Counted from the stretch's first letter, positions 26,113 through 38,563 are shown. The stretch: 64,000 bases of DNA from Palsa-504 sp963818225 (GCA_963818225.1 CAWFRO010000002.1:106868-170867), one strand, 5' to 3'. Notes: a model not told the origin generated them from the sequence alone. Made by a program: numbers and translations.

Positions 26113-26688
26113 GTGGCCATTATGAAGACCAATGACCCGGCCGAAGGGATGGCCGCGATCGGCACGCGCGCGAAGGACGTTGTCGCCCAGGTTGTGCCGC
26201 TGGGTAAGCAGGCGGGAACGACAGCCGTCCAGGGCGTTGCGAACGCGAAGGAGTGGGCTGCGCCGCGCGCGGCGGACGCCGTTGCGAACGCGAAGGAGTG
26301 GGCTGCGCCGCGCGCGGCGGACGCCGTGCGGGGGGCCCGGGAATGGGCTGCGCCGCGGCTTGAAGACGCCGCCGATGCCGTCACCACGTCGGTGGCGCCG
26401 GCCGTATCTTCTGCGCTGCGCTCGACCGCCCGCCAGGTCAAGCCGAATGAGCGCGCCCGACCGAAGACCGGTATTCGCGTCTTGCTCGACTGGCGCCTGC
26501 TGGTCGGCATCGGCGCGGCTGCCGCCGCCGCCGGCGCGGCCGCCGCCGTCGCGATGCGGCGCCGATACGCCAGCGCCACCGCCGCCGCCGAGAACGACAC
26601 CACGGTGGATGCCCCCGATAGCGGGGAGGCCGACGGGTCCGCCGCGCATTCCGAGGTCAACGGCCGGGTGGCGACGCCAGGGACCTGA
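26113..26688 (+). CDS. Membrane-anchored protein with helical tandem repeats (DUF5324-like)
   Basis: A 191-residue protein. Residues ~42-86 hold three 15-residue units built on VANAKEWAAPRAADA, the first two identical. A membrane helix follows at ~residues 133-152 (GIGAAAAAAGAAAAVAMRRR), then an acidic tail. The N-terminal two thirds look like a long amphipathic helix (apolipoprotein or LEA-like), perhaps lying on the membrane. In Streptomyces a DUF5324 protein of this build sits in the same place near ppiA and crgA; I infer relation from location and composition. GTG start at 26113 after GGGAGGTTTATT. Confidence 0.6.
   Translation: MAIMKTNDPAEGMAAIGTRAKDVVAQVVPLGKQAGTTAVQGVANAKEWAAPRAADAVANAKEWAAPRAADAVRGAREWAAPRLEDAADAVTTSVAPAVSSALRSTARQVKPNERARPKTGIRVLLDWRLLVGIGAAAAAAGAAAAVAMRRRYASATAAAENDTTVDAPDSGEADGSAAHSEVNGRVATPGT
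26236..26370. repeat. Three 45-base tandem repeats in a coding region
   Basis: Units at 26236-26280 and 26281-26325 are identical base for base. A third, diverged unit runs from 26326 to 26370. The exact match of two units shows a recent duplication within the gene, in frame (45 bases = 15 codons). Confidence 0.95.
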
Positions 26689-26792
26689 CCACCCGCCGGA
26701 CTTCGATCCGGTACCGTCTACTCACGGCTTCCATGGGCCGAGCGGTGCAGCGTGGCCGCTTCCAGCATCGTGATAAGCGGGCGGGCGGATTG

Positions 26793-28376
26793 GTGAGCGG
26801 GAACGACGGGGACGGCAGCGCTCCCGTAGGCCCGGCCGCCTCTCCCCGCTCGGCCCGGCTGACCGGTTTCCTGGCCTGGCTGGCCGCGGCCGCCATCGCC
26901 GTCGCGACGCTGATCGTCGTGGTCATCTCGGCGGCCGGCCCGAACGTAGCTGTCCCGGAATTGCCGCGCGCGCCCGGCGGGCCGCCCTGGTGGCATGCGC
27001 TGCACCTCACGGCCACCGTGGTGACCGTATCGCTGTGGGCCGCGATGGCCGTGGGCTGCGCCGGCGTGATCGCCGGGCTGATGGCGGTCTCCCGCGGCGC
27101 CCGGCCGCCGGTGCGCGCGGTCCTGGCCTTCGCGTTCCTGGCGGTCGCGGTGGTGACCGTGCTGCCCCCGGCGGGCTCCACGGACGCCATCTCCTACGCC
27201 GCCAACGGGCGGATGGCGGTCATCGGCTACAGCCCTTACGTCATGACGCCGCTGGAGCTGGAACGCAGCGGCGACCCGATCGGCAGGCAGATCCCGTTCG
27301 CCGAGATCCCGTCTACCTGGACGACCACGGTGTCCGTGTACGGTCCGGTGGCCACCGCGGCCGAGTGGGCCGCCGCTGAGCTCGGCGGGTCATCGCTGGC
27401 CCGTATCACGTTCTGGCTGAAGCTGGAGGCGGCGCTGGCCTTCGGCGCGGTGATCCTGATCCTGGACCGCATGCTCCGCTGCGACCCAGCCCAGCGGCTT
27501 CGCGCTCACCTGCTCTGGTCGGTCAACCCGCTGCTGCTGTACCAGATCGTGGCCAGCGGCCACATCGACGGGCTCGCCGCGGTGGCCGGGCTGCTGGGCG
27601 TCGTCGCGCTGCGGATCCGGGGCGGGCGGATCCGCGCCGCGGACGCGGCTCTGGCCGGCCTGATGATCGGTATCGCGGCCGGCCTCAAGGCGGAGTACGG
27701 GCTGCTCGGCCTCGCGGTCGCCTGGGCGTGCCGCAGATCGGCCCGGCCGCTGGTAGCGGCGGCGGCCGGGTTCACGGCGGCGGTGCTCCCGTGCTACTGG
27801 GCGGCGGGCGTGCCCGCGATCAAGGTCCTCGTCACCCGAAGTCCCGGGATCACCTGGGACACGATGTACCAGCTGTTCTGGCGGCCGGTGCTCGGGTACA
27901 CGCAGTTCAGCGTGACCAGTGTTCCTCCGCATCTGGAGCTGGTCGCTTACCTGCTGTTCGCCTGCGTCGCGGTGCTGGCCGTGGCCCGCTTCCCCGACCG
28001 GACACCCGGCCTGCCTGCCGTGGCCCCGGCTCTGGCGCTGAGCCTGGCCTGGCTGTTCGTCACCGCCTTCCAGCGGCCGTGGTATGACGTCATGGCCATC
28101 AGCCTCCTCGCGCTGTATTCCGCGTCGAGACTCGACTGGGTGGTCCTGATCCGCCTGCTGGCCGGGGCGACCGTCTACGTCCAGGCCGTGCAGAGCCCGG
28201 CCGAGCCGCACTGGCTGGCCGACATCGGGCAGTTCGACGGGGCATGGCTGACGCCGGGCGTCCGGCTGCTGGCCACCGTAGCCCTGGTGTGGCTGTGCGT
28301 CTGGGGGCATTGGGGCTGGCGTTCAGGGTCGGCGGTGTCCGCCGGGCGGCTTGCGGAGCTCGCCCCCCTAACCTGA
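26793..28376 (+). CDS. GT-C fold membrane glycosyltransferase (mannosyltransferase-like)
   Basis: A protein of about 527 residues with some twelve hydrophobic helices. The first outside loop (APGGPPWWHALHLTATVV) and PPAGSTDAISYAANGRMAVI (with the Asp typical of GT-C catalytic loops) resemble MptB-like polyprenol-phosphomannose-dependent alpha-1,6-mannosyltransferases. Further marks are NPLLLYQIVASGHIDGLAA, and GLKAEYGLLGLAVAWACRRS. It would transfer a sugar from a polyprenol carrier on the outer face. Start uncertain: GTG 26793 is favoured, ATG 26733 is in frame. It converges with the HerA-like gene. Confidence 0.75.
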   Translation: MSGNDGDGSAPVGPAASPRSARLTGFLAWLAAAAIAVATLIVVVISAAGPNVAVPELPRAPGGPPWWHALHLTATVVTVSLWAAMAVGCAGVIAGLMAVSRGARPPVRAVLAFAFLAVAVVTVLPPAGSTDAISYAANGRMAVIGYSPYVMTPLELERSGDPIGRQIPFAEIPSTWTTTVSVYGPVATAAEWAAAELGGSSLARITFWLKLEAALAFGAVILILDRMLRCDPAQRLRAHLLWSVNPLLLYQIVASGHIDGLAAVAGLLGVVALRIRGGRIRAADAALAGLMIGIAAGLKAEYGLLGLAVAWACRRSARPLVAAAAGFTAAVLPCYWAAGVPAIKVLVTRSPGITWDTMYQLFWRPVLGYTQFSVTSVPPHLELVAYLLFACVAVLAVARFPDRTPGLPAVAPALALSLAWLFVTAFQRPWYDVMAISLLALYSASRLDWVVLIRLLAGATVYVQAVQSPAEPHWLADIGQFDGAWLTPGVRLLATVALVWLCVWGHWGWRSGSAVSAGRLAELAPLT

Positions 28377-28396
28377 CCGCACTGACCTCACCCGTA

Positions 28397-28499
28397 TTCT
28401 CCACAACCACAGTCTGTGGATAACTCAGAGCGTAACGTCCCAGGATGCACACGGGTGTGGCAACTCAATGCACATGTCTGTGGATTCAGCTGTGGACAA
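28397..28499. other. DnaA-box cluster between convergent genes
   Basis: In 103 bases: TTCTCCACA (28397), a perfect TTATCCACA on the minus strand (28415-28423), GAATCCACA on the minus strand (28479-28487) and a perfect TTGTCCACA on the minus strand (28491-28499). These match the actinobacterial DnaA box (TTRTCCACA) with zero or one or two changes. The stretch is less GC-rich than its surroundings. It lies 33 kb from dnaA and does not overlap any gene. It could titrate DnaA or be an extra DnaA-controlled locus. Confidence 0.75.
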
Positions 28500-28509
28500 C
28501 TTGAATGTC

Positions 28510-31479
28510 CTATATGGGCTGCTCCGGGGGAATCCCGAGGGCGTCCGCGGTCAGGTACAGCCGTGGCCAGCGGCAGTCGACGAACTGGTCGAGGTAGGTG
28601 GTCAGTCGCTCCTCGAAGTCGTCGTCTTCCGCCCCGGCCCCGACGGCCCGCTCAACGGCCGACGGGCCGTCCACGCCGAACGCCACCGCCCGGACCTCCC
28701 ATGCATCGCGTTGCGCCCAGTCGTACCAGCGCTGGACCGTCCCGACCTGCCGGGCACAGGTCTCGCCGGTGATGGCCTGCCCGTATGTCCGCTCCCATTC
28801 CGCGCTGCGCGGGTGCGGGCCGGCCCCGGGGTTCTTCCGGTCAGCCGACTTGAGCGCGTCCAGGACCAGCGTCCACTGGTAGGCCGGAGCGAGCCACCTG
28901 GGCTCCTCCCGCTGGCAGAGCCAGGTGCCGCGCGCCAGCCGGGCCCTGATCGCGGTGGCGATGTGCGCGGCGAGGCCGACCGGGCTGACCCGCCCGGCGA
29001 TGACCGGCACGCGGACGCTGACCGCCGTGTCCACGCCGTGCGAGATGGCACAGTCCCGCAGCCGGGCCGGCATCATCTGCAGCAGCGACAGCAGCGGGGT
29101 CCGCGGCACCGGCATCGGCCAGCCGGTCACGTGCGCGAGGACGGACAGTTCGGCCCACAGCATGACGGCCGGATATTCCCTCAGGGCTCGCTGGGCCACG
29201 CGCATGTCCCGAAGCGTGCAGGGACGCCCGGCGCAGTCCGGGCCGCAGGTCGTGCTGCGCGGCTGGATCACCCCCGCTGGGGTCGCGGTGACAGCCGCGC
29301 TCTCCGCTTCCCGCGCCGTGCCGTCCGGCATCCGCGCCAGCACCGGGTAGTCCATCCCGTCGGTGAAGACGGCCGCCTCGCCGGGCCGCAGGGTGACCAG
29401 GAAACGGTTCTGGGCGCTGGTCATGTTCATCGTGGCGCCCACCGCGTCCCGGTCATCGGCGGCCGGGAGGCGATGGGTGATCTTCACCGCGGTGTTCTTG
29501 ATGACGTCGCCGACCAGGCGGTCGGGGATCTGCTCGGCGATGATGAGCCCCTCGCCGTAGGCGCGGATCTCGGCGAGCAGGCCAGCGAACATCTCGACCG
29601 CGTGCGCGGCCGCGCCCCCGGCCGATCCGCTCCCCGGGGCTTCCGGGCGGCGGAGCAGCCGGTGCGCCTCCTCGATCACGGTCAGGTGCCGCAGCGTGAC
29701 CGGTCCGGCCGGGTTCGCCCGGTGCGCCATCCGCAGGTGCTCGGCCAGCCTGATCAGCACGGTGCCCATGAGGAACGCCTTGTCGCTGTCGTCGCCGACG
29801 TCCTCGATCTCGAGCACGGCATTGGCCTGCAGCAGCCTGCCGAAGTCGAGCTGATGGCCGCCCTCGAGGAACCGGCCGGTGGTGCCCAGTCGCAGGCTGG
29901 ACAGCCGCACCTTGATGAAGCCCAGCACGTCGTCGGTGATCCGCTGGCTGTAGCCGATTTCCCGGACGATCCTGATCGCGGCGCGCTGCAGGTCGGTGAG
30001 GTTCGGATAGCTGGGATTCGGATCGGGCGCGATCGTCTCGCCGAGCGCCATGTCCCACCCGGCGTCCTCGTAAACCCTGGTCAGGGCGGCGCTGAGCACC
30101 TGCGGGAATGGCTCCTCGGAGCGGAAGGACGCGATGAACAGGGCTTTGACCAGGTCGGCGTGGGTCTGCAGCGGGAACCGGCGCCCCTCCGCGTCCGGCG
30201 CCGGCTCGAGCGGGTTCAGGCCGGCCGCGATCGCGTCGGATTCTCCCGGCCTGATCCGCACGACTTCGGCGGGCGCGGCCAGCCGGGCGGCCATCAGCCG
30301 GTACTCGGCCTTGGCCGGCTCCACCACCAGCCATGGAATCCCGGCTCTGGTGCCGGCCTCGAGCAGGGCGCGCACCGTCTGCGACTTGCCCGCACCGGTC
30401 GCGCCGCAGACGAACACATGCCGGTTCAGTGACTCGACCGGCAGCACCAGCGGCCCGGCGGGGCGGTGGCTGCGGTCCAGGATCTCCCCCACCTCGATGC
30501 CGTCGCGGCGGGCCGCGTGTTCCTGGGTCACGTCGAAGTCCGGCCGCAACGTCAGGCGCACCCCCGGGACCTCGCGGTCGGGCGGCCTGGCGATGACCGC
30601 GACCAGCTCGGTGCCTGCATAGCAGGGATAGCCCGGCGCAGCGTCACCGCCGGCCGGCGCCGGCCGCGGATCCTCCATGAGCTCACGCAGGTTGGCCGCG
30701 TCGCCGTCAGCCGGGGCCAGGGCGTACGGCAGTTCGGCCAGATCAGCGGAGGCACAGACCAGCCCGGCCACCCGGGCGGCAGCTTCCGCGTCGGTGCCGC
30801 CCGCGGCCAGCCGTATCCGCCACAGGCCGGTAGAGCGGCCCTGCCTCAGCTCGGCGTGCCGCAGATGCAGCCGGCGGGCCTCCACGGCTCGTTCGGGGAA
30901 CCGGTCGGACTGGCCGGCGGCGCGTTCCTCACGGCGGGCCACCTGGTCGGCGATCTGGAGAATCTCCGCGTCCGGGACCGGCTCGGCGACCAGCAGCCAG
31001 CCGAACGCCCCTGGCCACACCGCCAGCAGGCATTCTTCCAGCGACGGCGCCAGCCGCTCGGCGGTGCGGCGTTGCGCGTCGCCGCGCAGCCCGTCGCTGA
31101 TCCCGCCGATGGCCCGCCAGGACGGCAGCTGCGTCATGAGCGCGGCCAGCTCGCCGGGTGGCAGCGGCTGGGCTCGGGCCCCGCCGGGCAGGGCGAGCAG
31201 GACCTCGTGGCCGTCCTCGCTGCCCACCAGCCCCCGGCCCGCCGCGAGGACCTGCACCGGGCCGCCGGCCCGGTGCCGCACCCAGCCGACGGCGAGCGCG
31301 CCGGGACCGGTGCCCGCGGCGCCGGCGTGGTACGCCGCGATCAGGGCCGCGAGCCGCTGGGCCCGGCCCTGGTCAGCCGTCTGGTGCCCGGCGGTGTCCG
31401 TCTCGCCCGCATCGGGCCGGGGTATTTCGGTGACGCGATACGCACTGAACTCGGTCAGCACCTGCCAGGCTAATGTCAC
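28510..31479 (-). CDS. HerA/FtsK-like ATPase, 989 residues, function unknown
   Basis: A large soluble ATPase. Residues ~1-350 are of unknown fold. The motor core (~350-680) has Walker A FVCGATGAGKSQTVRALLE (~residue 360), VVEPAKAEYR (as in HerA/VirB4 relatives), Walker B LTVIEEAHRLLRR (~600) and AEQIPDRLVGDVIKNTAVKI with the typical arginine region after it. A cysteine cluster (TTCGPDCAGRPCTL, ~residue 745) opens a C-terminal region of about 240 residues. HerA-like proteins move DNA in repair or defence systems; no nuclease gene lies beside it. Start at GTG 31479 after GAGGTGAAGCC. A small membrane protein gene precedes it by 75 bases on the same strand. Confidence 0.75.
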   Translation of the reverse strand: MTLAWQVLTEFSAYRVTEIPRPDAGETDTAGHQTADQGRAQRLAALIAAYHAGAAGTGPGALAVGWVRHRAGGPVQVLAAGRGLVGSEDGHEVLLALPGGARAQPLPPGELAALMTQLPSWRAIGGISDGLRGDAQRRTAERLAPSLEECLLAVWPGAFGWLLVAEPVPDAEILQIADQVARREERAAGQSDRFPERAVEARRLHLRHAELRQGRSTGLWRIRLAAGGTDAEAAARVAGLVCASADLAELPYALAPADGDAANLRELMEDPRPAPAGGDAAPGYPCYAGTELVAVIARPPDREVPGVRLTLRPDFDVTQEHAARRDGIEVGEILDRSHRPAGPLVLPVESLNRHVFVCGATGAGKSQTVRALLEAGTRAGIPWLVVEPAKAEYRLMAARLAAPAEVVRIRPGESDAIAAGLNPLEPAPDAEGRRFPLQTHADLVKALFIASFRSEEPFPQVLSAALTRVYEDAGWDMALGETIAPDPNPSYPNLTDLQRAAIRIVREIGYSQRITDDVLGFIKVRLSSLRLGTTGRFLEGGHQLDFGRLLQANAVLEIEDVGDDSDKAFLMGTVLIRLAEHLRMAHRANPAGPVTLRHLTVIEEAHRLLRRPEAPGSGSAGGAAAHAVEMFAGLLAEIRAYGEGLIIAEQIPDRLVGDVIKNTAVKITHRLPAADDRDAVGATMNMTSAQNRFLVTLRPGEAAVFTDGMDYPVLARMPDGTAREAESAAVTATPAGVIQPRSTTCGPDCAGRPCTLRDMRVAQRALREYPAVMLWAELSVLAHVTGWPMPVPRTPLLSLLQMMPARLRDCAISHGVDTAVSVRVPVIAGRVSPVGLAAHIATAIRARLARGTWLCQREEPRWLAPAYQWTLVLDALKSADRKNPGAGPHPRSAEWERTYGQAITGETCARQVGTVQRWYDWAQRDAWEVRAVAFGVDGPSAVERAVGAGAEDDDFEERLTTYLDQFVDCRWPRLYLTADALGIPPEQPI

Positions 31480-31554
31480 GGCTTCACCTCGGCCGGAGGC
31501 GCGTTGCCACATGCTGCCTTTTTCACCAGTTCACTATGTCCCGATACGGACACC

Positions 31555-31866
31555 TTAGCGGCCTGCCCAGGGATCATGGCCGGGCGGCCATGTCCGCCAG
31601 TCGGCAAAAGCCGGCCCGGGCTGGCGGCGTGCGCGAGCGACCAGCGGCAAGACGATGAAGGCGGCCGCGACGATCGTCGCGACGGCGATCAGGATGATGC
31701 GGTCCGCCGGCCCGCCGCCCGGCCCGGCGGCGGACCAGCACACGGCGGCCACCCCGGCCAGCCCGGCCGGGGCCAGCGCGGCCGCGATGCGCCTGCGCGC
31801 CGCCGCGAGCACGTGCTCCGCGCGCTGGACACAGCACGGGCAGGGCGGCCGCCCGCTCGACGCCAT
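31555..31866 (-). CDS. Small membrane protein with CPCC motif
   Basis: A 103-residue protein: RPPCPCCVQRAEHVL near the N-terminus, then two membrane helices (ALAPAGLAGVAAVCWSAA and IILIAVATIVAAAFIVLPLV) and a Trp/Pro-rich end. The cysteine group could bind metal or form a disulfide. ATG 31866 follows GGGAGACGGGCGAT. Its 3' end is 75 bases before the HerA-like gene, so the two are probably co-transcribed. I do not recognise the family. An upstream start at 32025 would add a poorly protein-like leader. Confidence 0.55.
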   Translation of the reverse strand: MASSGRPPCPCCVQRAEHVLAAARRRIAAALAPAGLAGVAAVCWSAAGPGGGPADRIILIAVATIVAAAFIVLPLVARARRQPGPAFADWRTWPPGHDPWAGR

Positions 31867-32133
31867 ATCGCCCGTCTCCCTTCCCGGCTGCCGATGCCGC
31901 CAGGACCAGTGCCGCGGCCGCGATGCGAAAGAAGGCGGTGGATATCGCGGCGGCCGCGAGCACTGGCCACTACCCGGGGAACGGGCGCGCCAGCGCACGA
32001 GGTTCAGCGCCGCCGCGCCCGTCATCAGCCGGTAATGACTTGCCGCCGCGCTCGGCGAGTACCCGGCCCCAGTGATTCACGTGGAACGTCGCACTCGGGC
32101 TCGCGACGTGCACCCGGGGAGTACCGGGAGCCG

Positions 32134-33905
32134 TCAGCTTGCGGCCAGGCCTGGCCCCGCGGTCTCGATGACGGCGAAGGCGGCCGGGGGGACGGTGACC
32201 GTATCCTGCTGGATCGCGATTCCCGGGCTGGACGCGGCCAGAATCGCGGTGCCGGGCTGCCCGAGCGCGAGGTGGACGGGCTCGGTGCCGAGGTTCGCCG
32301 CGATGCGCAGCCGTCCCCGCCGGGCCAGGAGCCACCGGGCGTCCTCGTCGAAGTCGGCGCTCACCCGGTCGAGCCGGGGATCGGTCAGCTCGGGGCGGGC
32401 CCGGCGCAGCGCGATCAGCTCGCGGTACCAGGCCAGGATGCCGACATACGGCTCGCGGTCGAGTTGTGTCCAGTCCAGCTTGGAGCGCAGGAAGGTGGCC
32501 TCGTCCTGCGGATCGGGCACATCGGCCGCGGCCCAGCCGTGCTGGGCGAATTCGGCCTTGCGCCCCTCGGCCACGGCCTTGGCCAGCCACGGCTCGATGT
32601 GGTCGGTGAAGTACTGCCACGGGGTGTCGGCGCCCCATTCCTCGCCCATGAACAGCATCGGGGTGTACGGCCCGGTGAGCACCAGGCCGGCGCCGACCTT
32701 GACCAGGTCCGGGTGGCAGGCTAGCCGGCGATCCGGTCGCCGGTAGCCCGGTTCCCGACCTGGTCATGGTCCTGGAGGTAGCCGAGGAACCGGTGAGCCG
32801 GGAGCCGGAACACGTCCACCTGCCGCCCGTGCGTGCGGCCGCGGAAGGTGGACCAGATGCCGTCGTGGAAGAACACCTTGGTGTAGGTCTTGGCCAGCGC
32901 GGCCATGGACCCGAAGTCGCAGTAGTAGCCCTGCCGCTCGCCGGTCACCGCGGCGTGCACGGCGTGATGGAAGTCATCGCTCCACTGCGCGGTCAGCCCG
33001 TAGCCGCCCGCCTCGCGGGAGGTGACCAGCCGGGGATCGTTGAGGTCGGACTCGGCGACCAGGACCAGCTCCCGGTTCAGCAGCGCGGCGAGGGCCTGAA
33101 CCTCGGCCGCGAGCTCTTCCAGGAAATTCAGCGCCCGGTGGTCTTCCAGTGCGTGCACCGCGTCCAGGCGCAGCCCGTCCAGGTGGTAGTCGCGCAGCCA
33201 CATCAGCGCGTTGCCGATGAGGAACGCTCGCACCTCGTCCGACCCGGGCTGGTCCAGGTTCACCGCCGGGCCCCACGGGGTCACGTGCGCCTCGGTGAAG
33301 TACGGCCCGAAGTCGGCCAGCCGGTTGCCGATGCCGACGTGGTTGTAGACCACGTCGAGCAGGACGGCCAGGCCGCGCTCGTGGCAGGCGTCCACGAAAC
33401 GCTTCAGGCCGTCCGGGCCGCCGTACGGCTCGTGCACCGCCCACAGGCAGATCCCGTCGTAGCCCCAGCCGTGCCGGCCGGGGAACGCCGCGACCGGCAT
33501 CAGCTCCACCGTGTGCACGCCGAGCTGACGCAGGTGGTCCAGCCGCCCGATGGCCGCGTCGAAGGTGCCCTCGGCGGTGAACGTACCCACGTGCAGCTCG
33601 TAGATCACCGACCCGTGCAGCGCGCCGCCGCGCCAGCGGCGATCCGTCCAGGCGAACGCGGAGTGGTCGTAGGTGCGGCTCAGCCCGTTGACGCCGAACG
33701 GCTGCCGGGGTGATCGGGGGTCGGGCAGCAGCTCGCCGCCGTCCAGCATGAACCCATAGTCGATTCCGGCGGCCACGCCGGGCACGTCCGCGCTCCACCA
33801 GCCCGTGGCCGGGCCCGCGGCGTCCCGGGCCATCGGATAGCGCTGACCGGCGACCTCCGCCTCGGCCCGGGTGGCGGCCGGGGCCCACACGCTGAACGTG
33901 GTCAT
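32134..33905 (-). CDS. treZ: Malto-oligosyltrehalose trehalohydrolase TreZ (one frame break)
   Basis: The joined product (about 590 residues) is a GH13 enzyme that cuts trehalose off maltooligosyl-trehalose. An N-terminal CBM-like domain (FSVWAPAATRAEAEVAGQRY) is followed by VIYELHVGTFTAEGTFDAAI, VLLDVVYNHVG, DGLRLDAVHALEDH (nucleophile Asp), LVAESDLNDPRLV (acid Glu) and LGYLQDHDQVGNRATGDRIA. The frame is lost near 32720 and resumes as LACHPDLVKVGAGLVLTGPY and FMGEEWGADTPWQYFTDH. One missing base explains it. ATG overlaps the treY stop (ATGA). Last gene of the operon. Confidence 0.92.
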
Positions 33906-36423
33906 CGCGTGGTCTCGCCCGCGAGCCGCTCCTGTTCGGCCAGGTAGATCTCCTCCGGGATCAGCAGCGCGACCGGGAGCCGGCGGGTCAGCTCGGACAG
34001 CAACGGCCGCAGGCCGGCGTGCCTGACCCCGGTCAGCACGTCCCGCCAGTGCAGCTCGGGCAGCGGCAGGACGGTGTCGGCCCAGCCGCCGCGCCGCCGC
34101 AGGCCGCCGGGCAGCCGGGTGACGACGGTGACGGCGTGCTCGCCGCGCAGGAACGCGACCGCGTGCTCGGCGGCCGGGCCTTCGCAGGCCAGCGGCGTGT
34201 AGCTGCCGGTGAACCAGTCGGGGTGATCGCGCCGCAGCTGCAGCGCCCGGGTGGTGAGCAGCAGCTTCTCTGCGTCCAGGCCCACTACCTCCTGGCCGGC
34301 CTGCACTGCGGCCAGGAGCCGCCTGCGGCGCTGGTAATCGACCGGCCGGCGGTTGTCCGGGTCGACCAGCGACCGGGCCGTGAGCTCGCAGCCCTGGTAG
34401 ACGTCGGGCACCCCGGGCATGGTGAGCTGGACGAGCTTGGCGCCGAGCGAGTTCACCCGGGCGTCCGGCGCGATCCTGGCCACGAACTCGGCGATGCCGG
34501 CCACCAGCTCGGGGTCGGCGAGCACGGCGTCGGCCAGCCCGAGCACCGCCTCCTCGTATCCCGGGTCACGCACCGTCCACGAGGTCCGCGTCTTGGCCTC
34601 GTGCATGGCCTTCCCCAGGTAGGAGCGCAGGCGTTCCTCGCCGAGCAGCCAGGCGCCGGCCAGGGTCTGCCACAGCAGGTACTCCAGGTCGGGCTCCGGC
34701 GCCCGCTCGGTGGCCTGGGCCGCCGCGCCATCGGTGAGCCAGATGGCCAGGCCGTGCCACTCGGCGACCTTGTGCGCCCAGTCTTCCGGCCCTTCGGCGA
34801 GCACGGCCAGGCGGGCCCGGACGTCCTCCTGGCGCTTGGTGTCGTGGGTCGACAACGTGGTCATGGTGGCCGGCCAGCGGGCCGCCAGCCGGCCGGCGGC
34901 GGCGTGGAATTCCGCCGGGCTGACGCCGAACAGGTCAGGGTCGCCACCCACCTCGTTCAGGCAGGCCAGCCGCGGCCACCGGTAGAAGGCGGTGTCCTCG
35001 ACCCCCTTGGCCAGCACCGGGCCGGTGGTCTGGCCGAACCGCACGACCAGCTCGTCGCGGGCGGCCTGCTGCGCCGCGTCACCGCTCACGCCGCCCAGGC
35101 CGAGCACCGCATCGCACACCGCGTCCAGGGCCGGATGCAGCCTGGGGTCGAGCTCGTCGCGGGCCGAGGCGGCGGCGGCGGACAGGACGGCCGCGGAGAA
35201 CTCAGGCGGCGGCTCACCCGGCGTCACGTACGCCCGGTACACGCCGAACGCGGCCAGCAGCTCGACCAGCACGTCGTGCAGGTCGGCCTCGCCCAGGCCG
35301 GCCAGGGCGGGGAAGTCCGCGCGGGCGAACAGCCGGGTCAGCCTGGACAGTTCGGCGGTGAACGTGGCGTCGGCGATGCCCCGCTTGGCGTCCCGGGCCA
35401 CCTCGGCGAAGCGGGGCTTCCCGCCGGTGAAGCGGACATAGGCCTCGGTGAGCGGCTGCTCGCCCGCCGGATCGAGGAACAGCCCGTCGACCAAGGCGAG
35501 CGTGTCGTAGCCGGTGGTGCCCGCGCAGTCCCAGGCGGGCAGCTCCTCCCCGCGGGCCAGGATCTTCTCCACCACCACCCAGACCCGGCCGGTGGCCGAC
35601 GCCAGCCGTCGCAGGTATCCTTCCGGGTCGGCCAGGCCGTCGGGGTGATCCACCCGCAGCCCGTCGATCAGCCCTTCCCTGACCAGGCGCAGCGGCACCT
35701 GGTGGGTGGCCTCGAAGACGTCGGGATCCTCGGTCCGGATCGCGATCAGCGTGTCGATGTCGAAGAACCGGCGCCAGTTGAGCTGGGTGGCCGCCTCGTG
35801 CCAGTCGGCCAGCCGGTAGTGCTGCTCGGCCAGCAGGACGCTCAGCGGCAGGTCCGCGACGCCGTCGCGGAGCGGCAGCACGTGATCGAAGTAGCGCAGC
35901 ACCGGGCCGCGGTGCTCGGCGCCGGCCTGGGCCCTTCGGTGCCGTGTCGATCATGACGTCGTCCAGGCACTTCTCCAGCGGCCCGGCCAGGATCGGCATC
36001 AGCAGCTTGCCGTCCTCGGCGTCCCAGTCGATGTCGAACCAGTGCGCGAACGGCGAGGCGCGGCCCTGGAACAGCACCGACCACAGCTGCTTGTTGAGGG
36101 ATTCCGGCGTGGGCCTGGCCATGTGGTTGGGCACGATGTCGACGACGATCCCGAGGCGGTGGCGGTGGAACCGCTCGGCCATCGCGCGGAAGGCGTCTTC
36201 CCCGCCCAGGTCGGCCGAGATACGCGAGTGGTCCACCACGTCGTAGCCATGCGGGGATCCCGGGTTGGCCTGCAGGATCGGCGACAGGTAGACGTGGGTC
36301 ACGCCCAGGTCGGCGAGGTAATCCGCCAGTTCGCCTGCCTCGGCGAAGCCGAAACCCGCGCGCAGCTGCAGCCGGTAGGTGGACAGCGGTGCCCACGGGT
36401 TCGGCCCCTCCCAGGCGGCCAGG

Positions 36424-36431
<8 letters not shown>
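33902..36431 (-). CDS. treY: Malto-oligosyltrehalose synthase TreY (one frame break)
   Basis: The joined product (about 842 residues) turns the reducing end of a maltodextrin into a trehalose unit. N-terminal part: STYRLQLRAGFGFAEAGELA, YLADLGVTHVYLSPILQANP, GSPHGYDVVDHSRI, IVVDIVPNHMA. C-terminal part: INGLRVDHPDG-like DGLRVDHPDGLADPEGYLRR, ARKGVEDTAFYRW-like AKGVEDTAFYRWPRLACLNE, TLSTHDTKRQEDVRARLAVL. The frame changes near 35935 between DTAPKG and AEHRGPVLRYFDHVLPL. GTG start at 36431, overlapping glgX by eight bases. Confidence 0.93.

Positions 36432-38563
<2,132 letters not shown>

Noticed and set aside
28468..30432. A 654-codon open frame on the plus strand opposite the HerA-like gene
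   Set aside because: It mirrors the codon structure of the true gene on the other strand, is rich in Arg/Gly/Pro/His and has no domain. Similar long shadows lie opposite treY, glgX and gyrA/gyrB.
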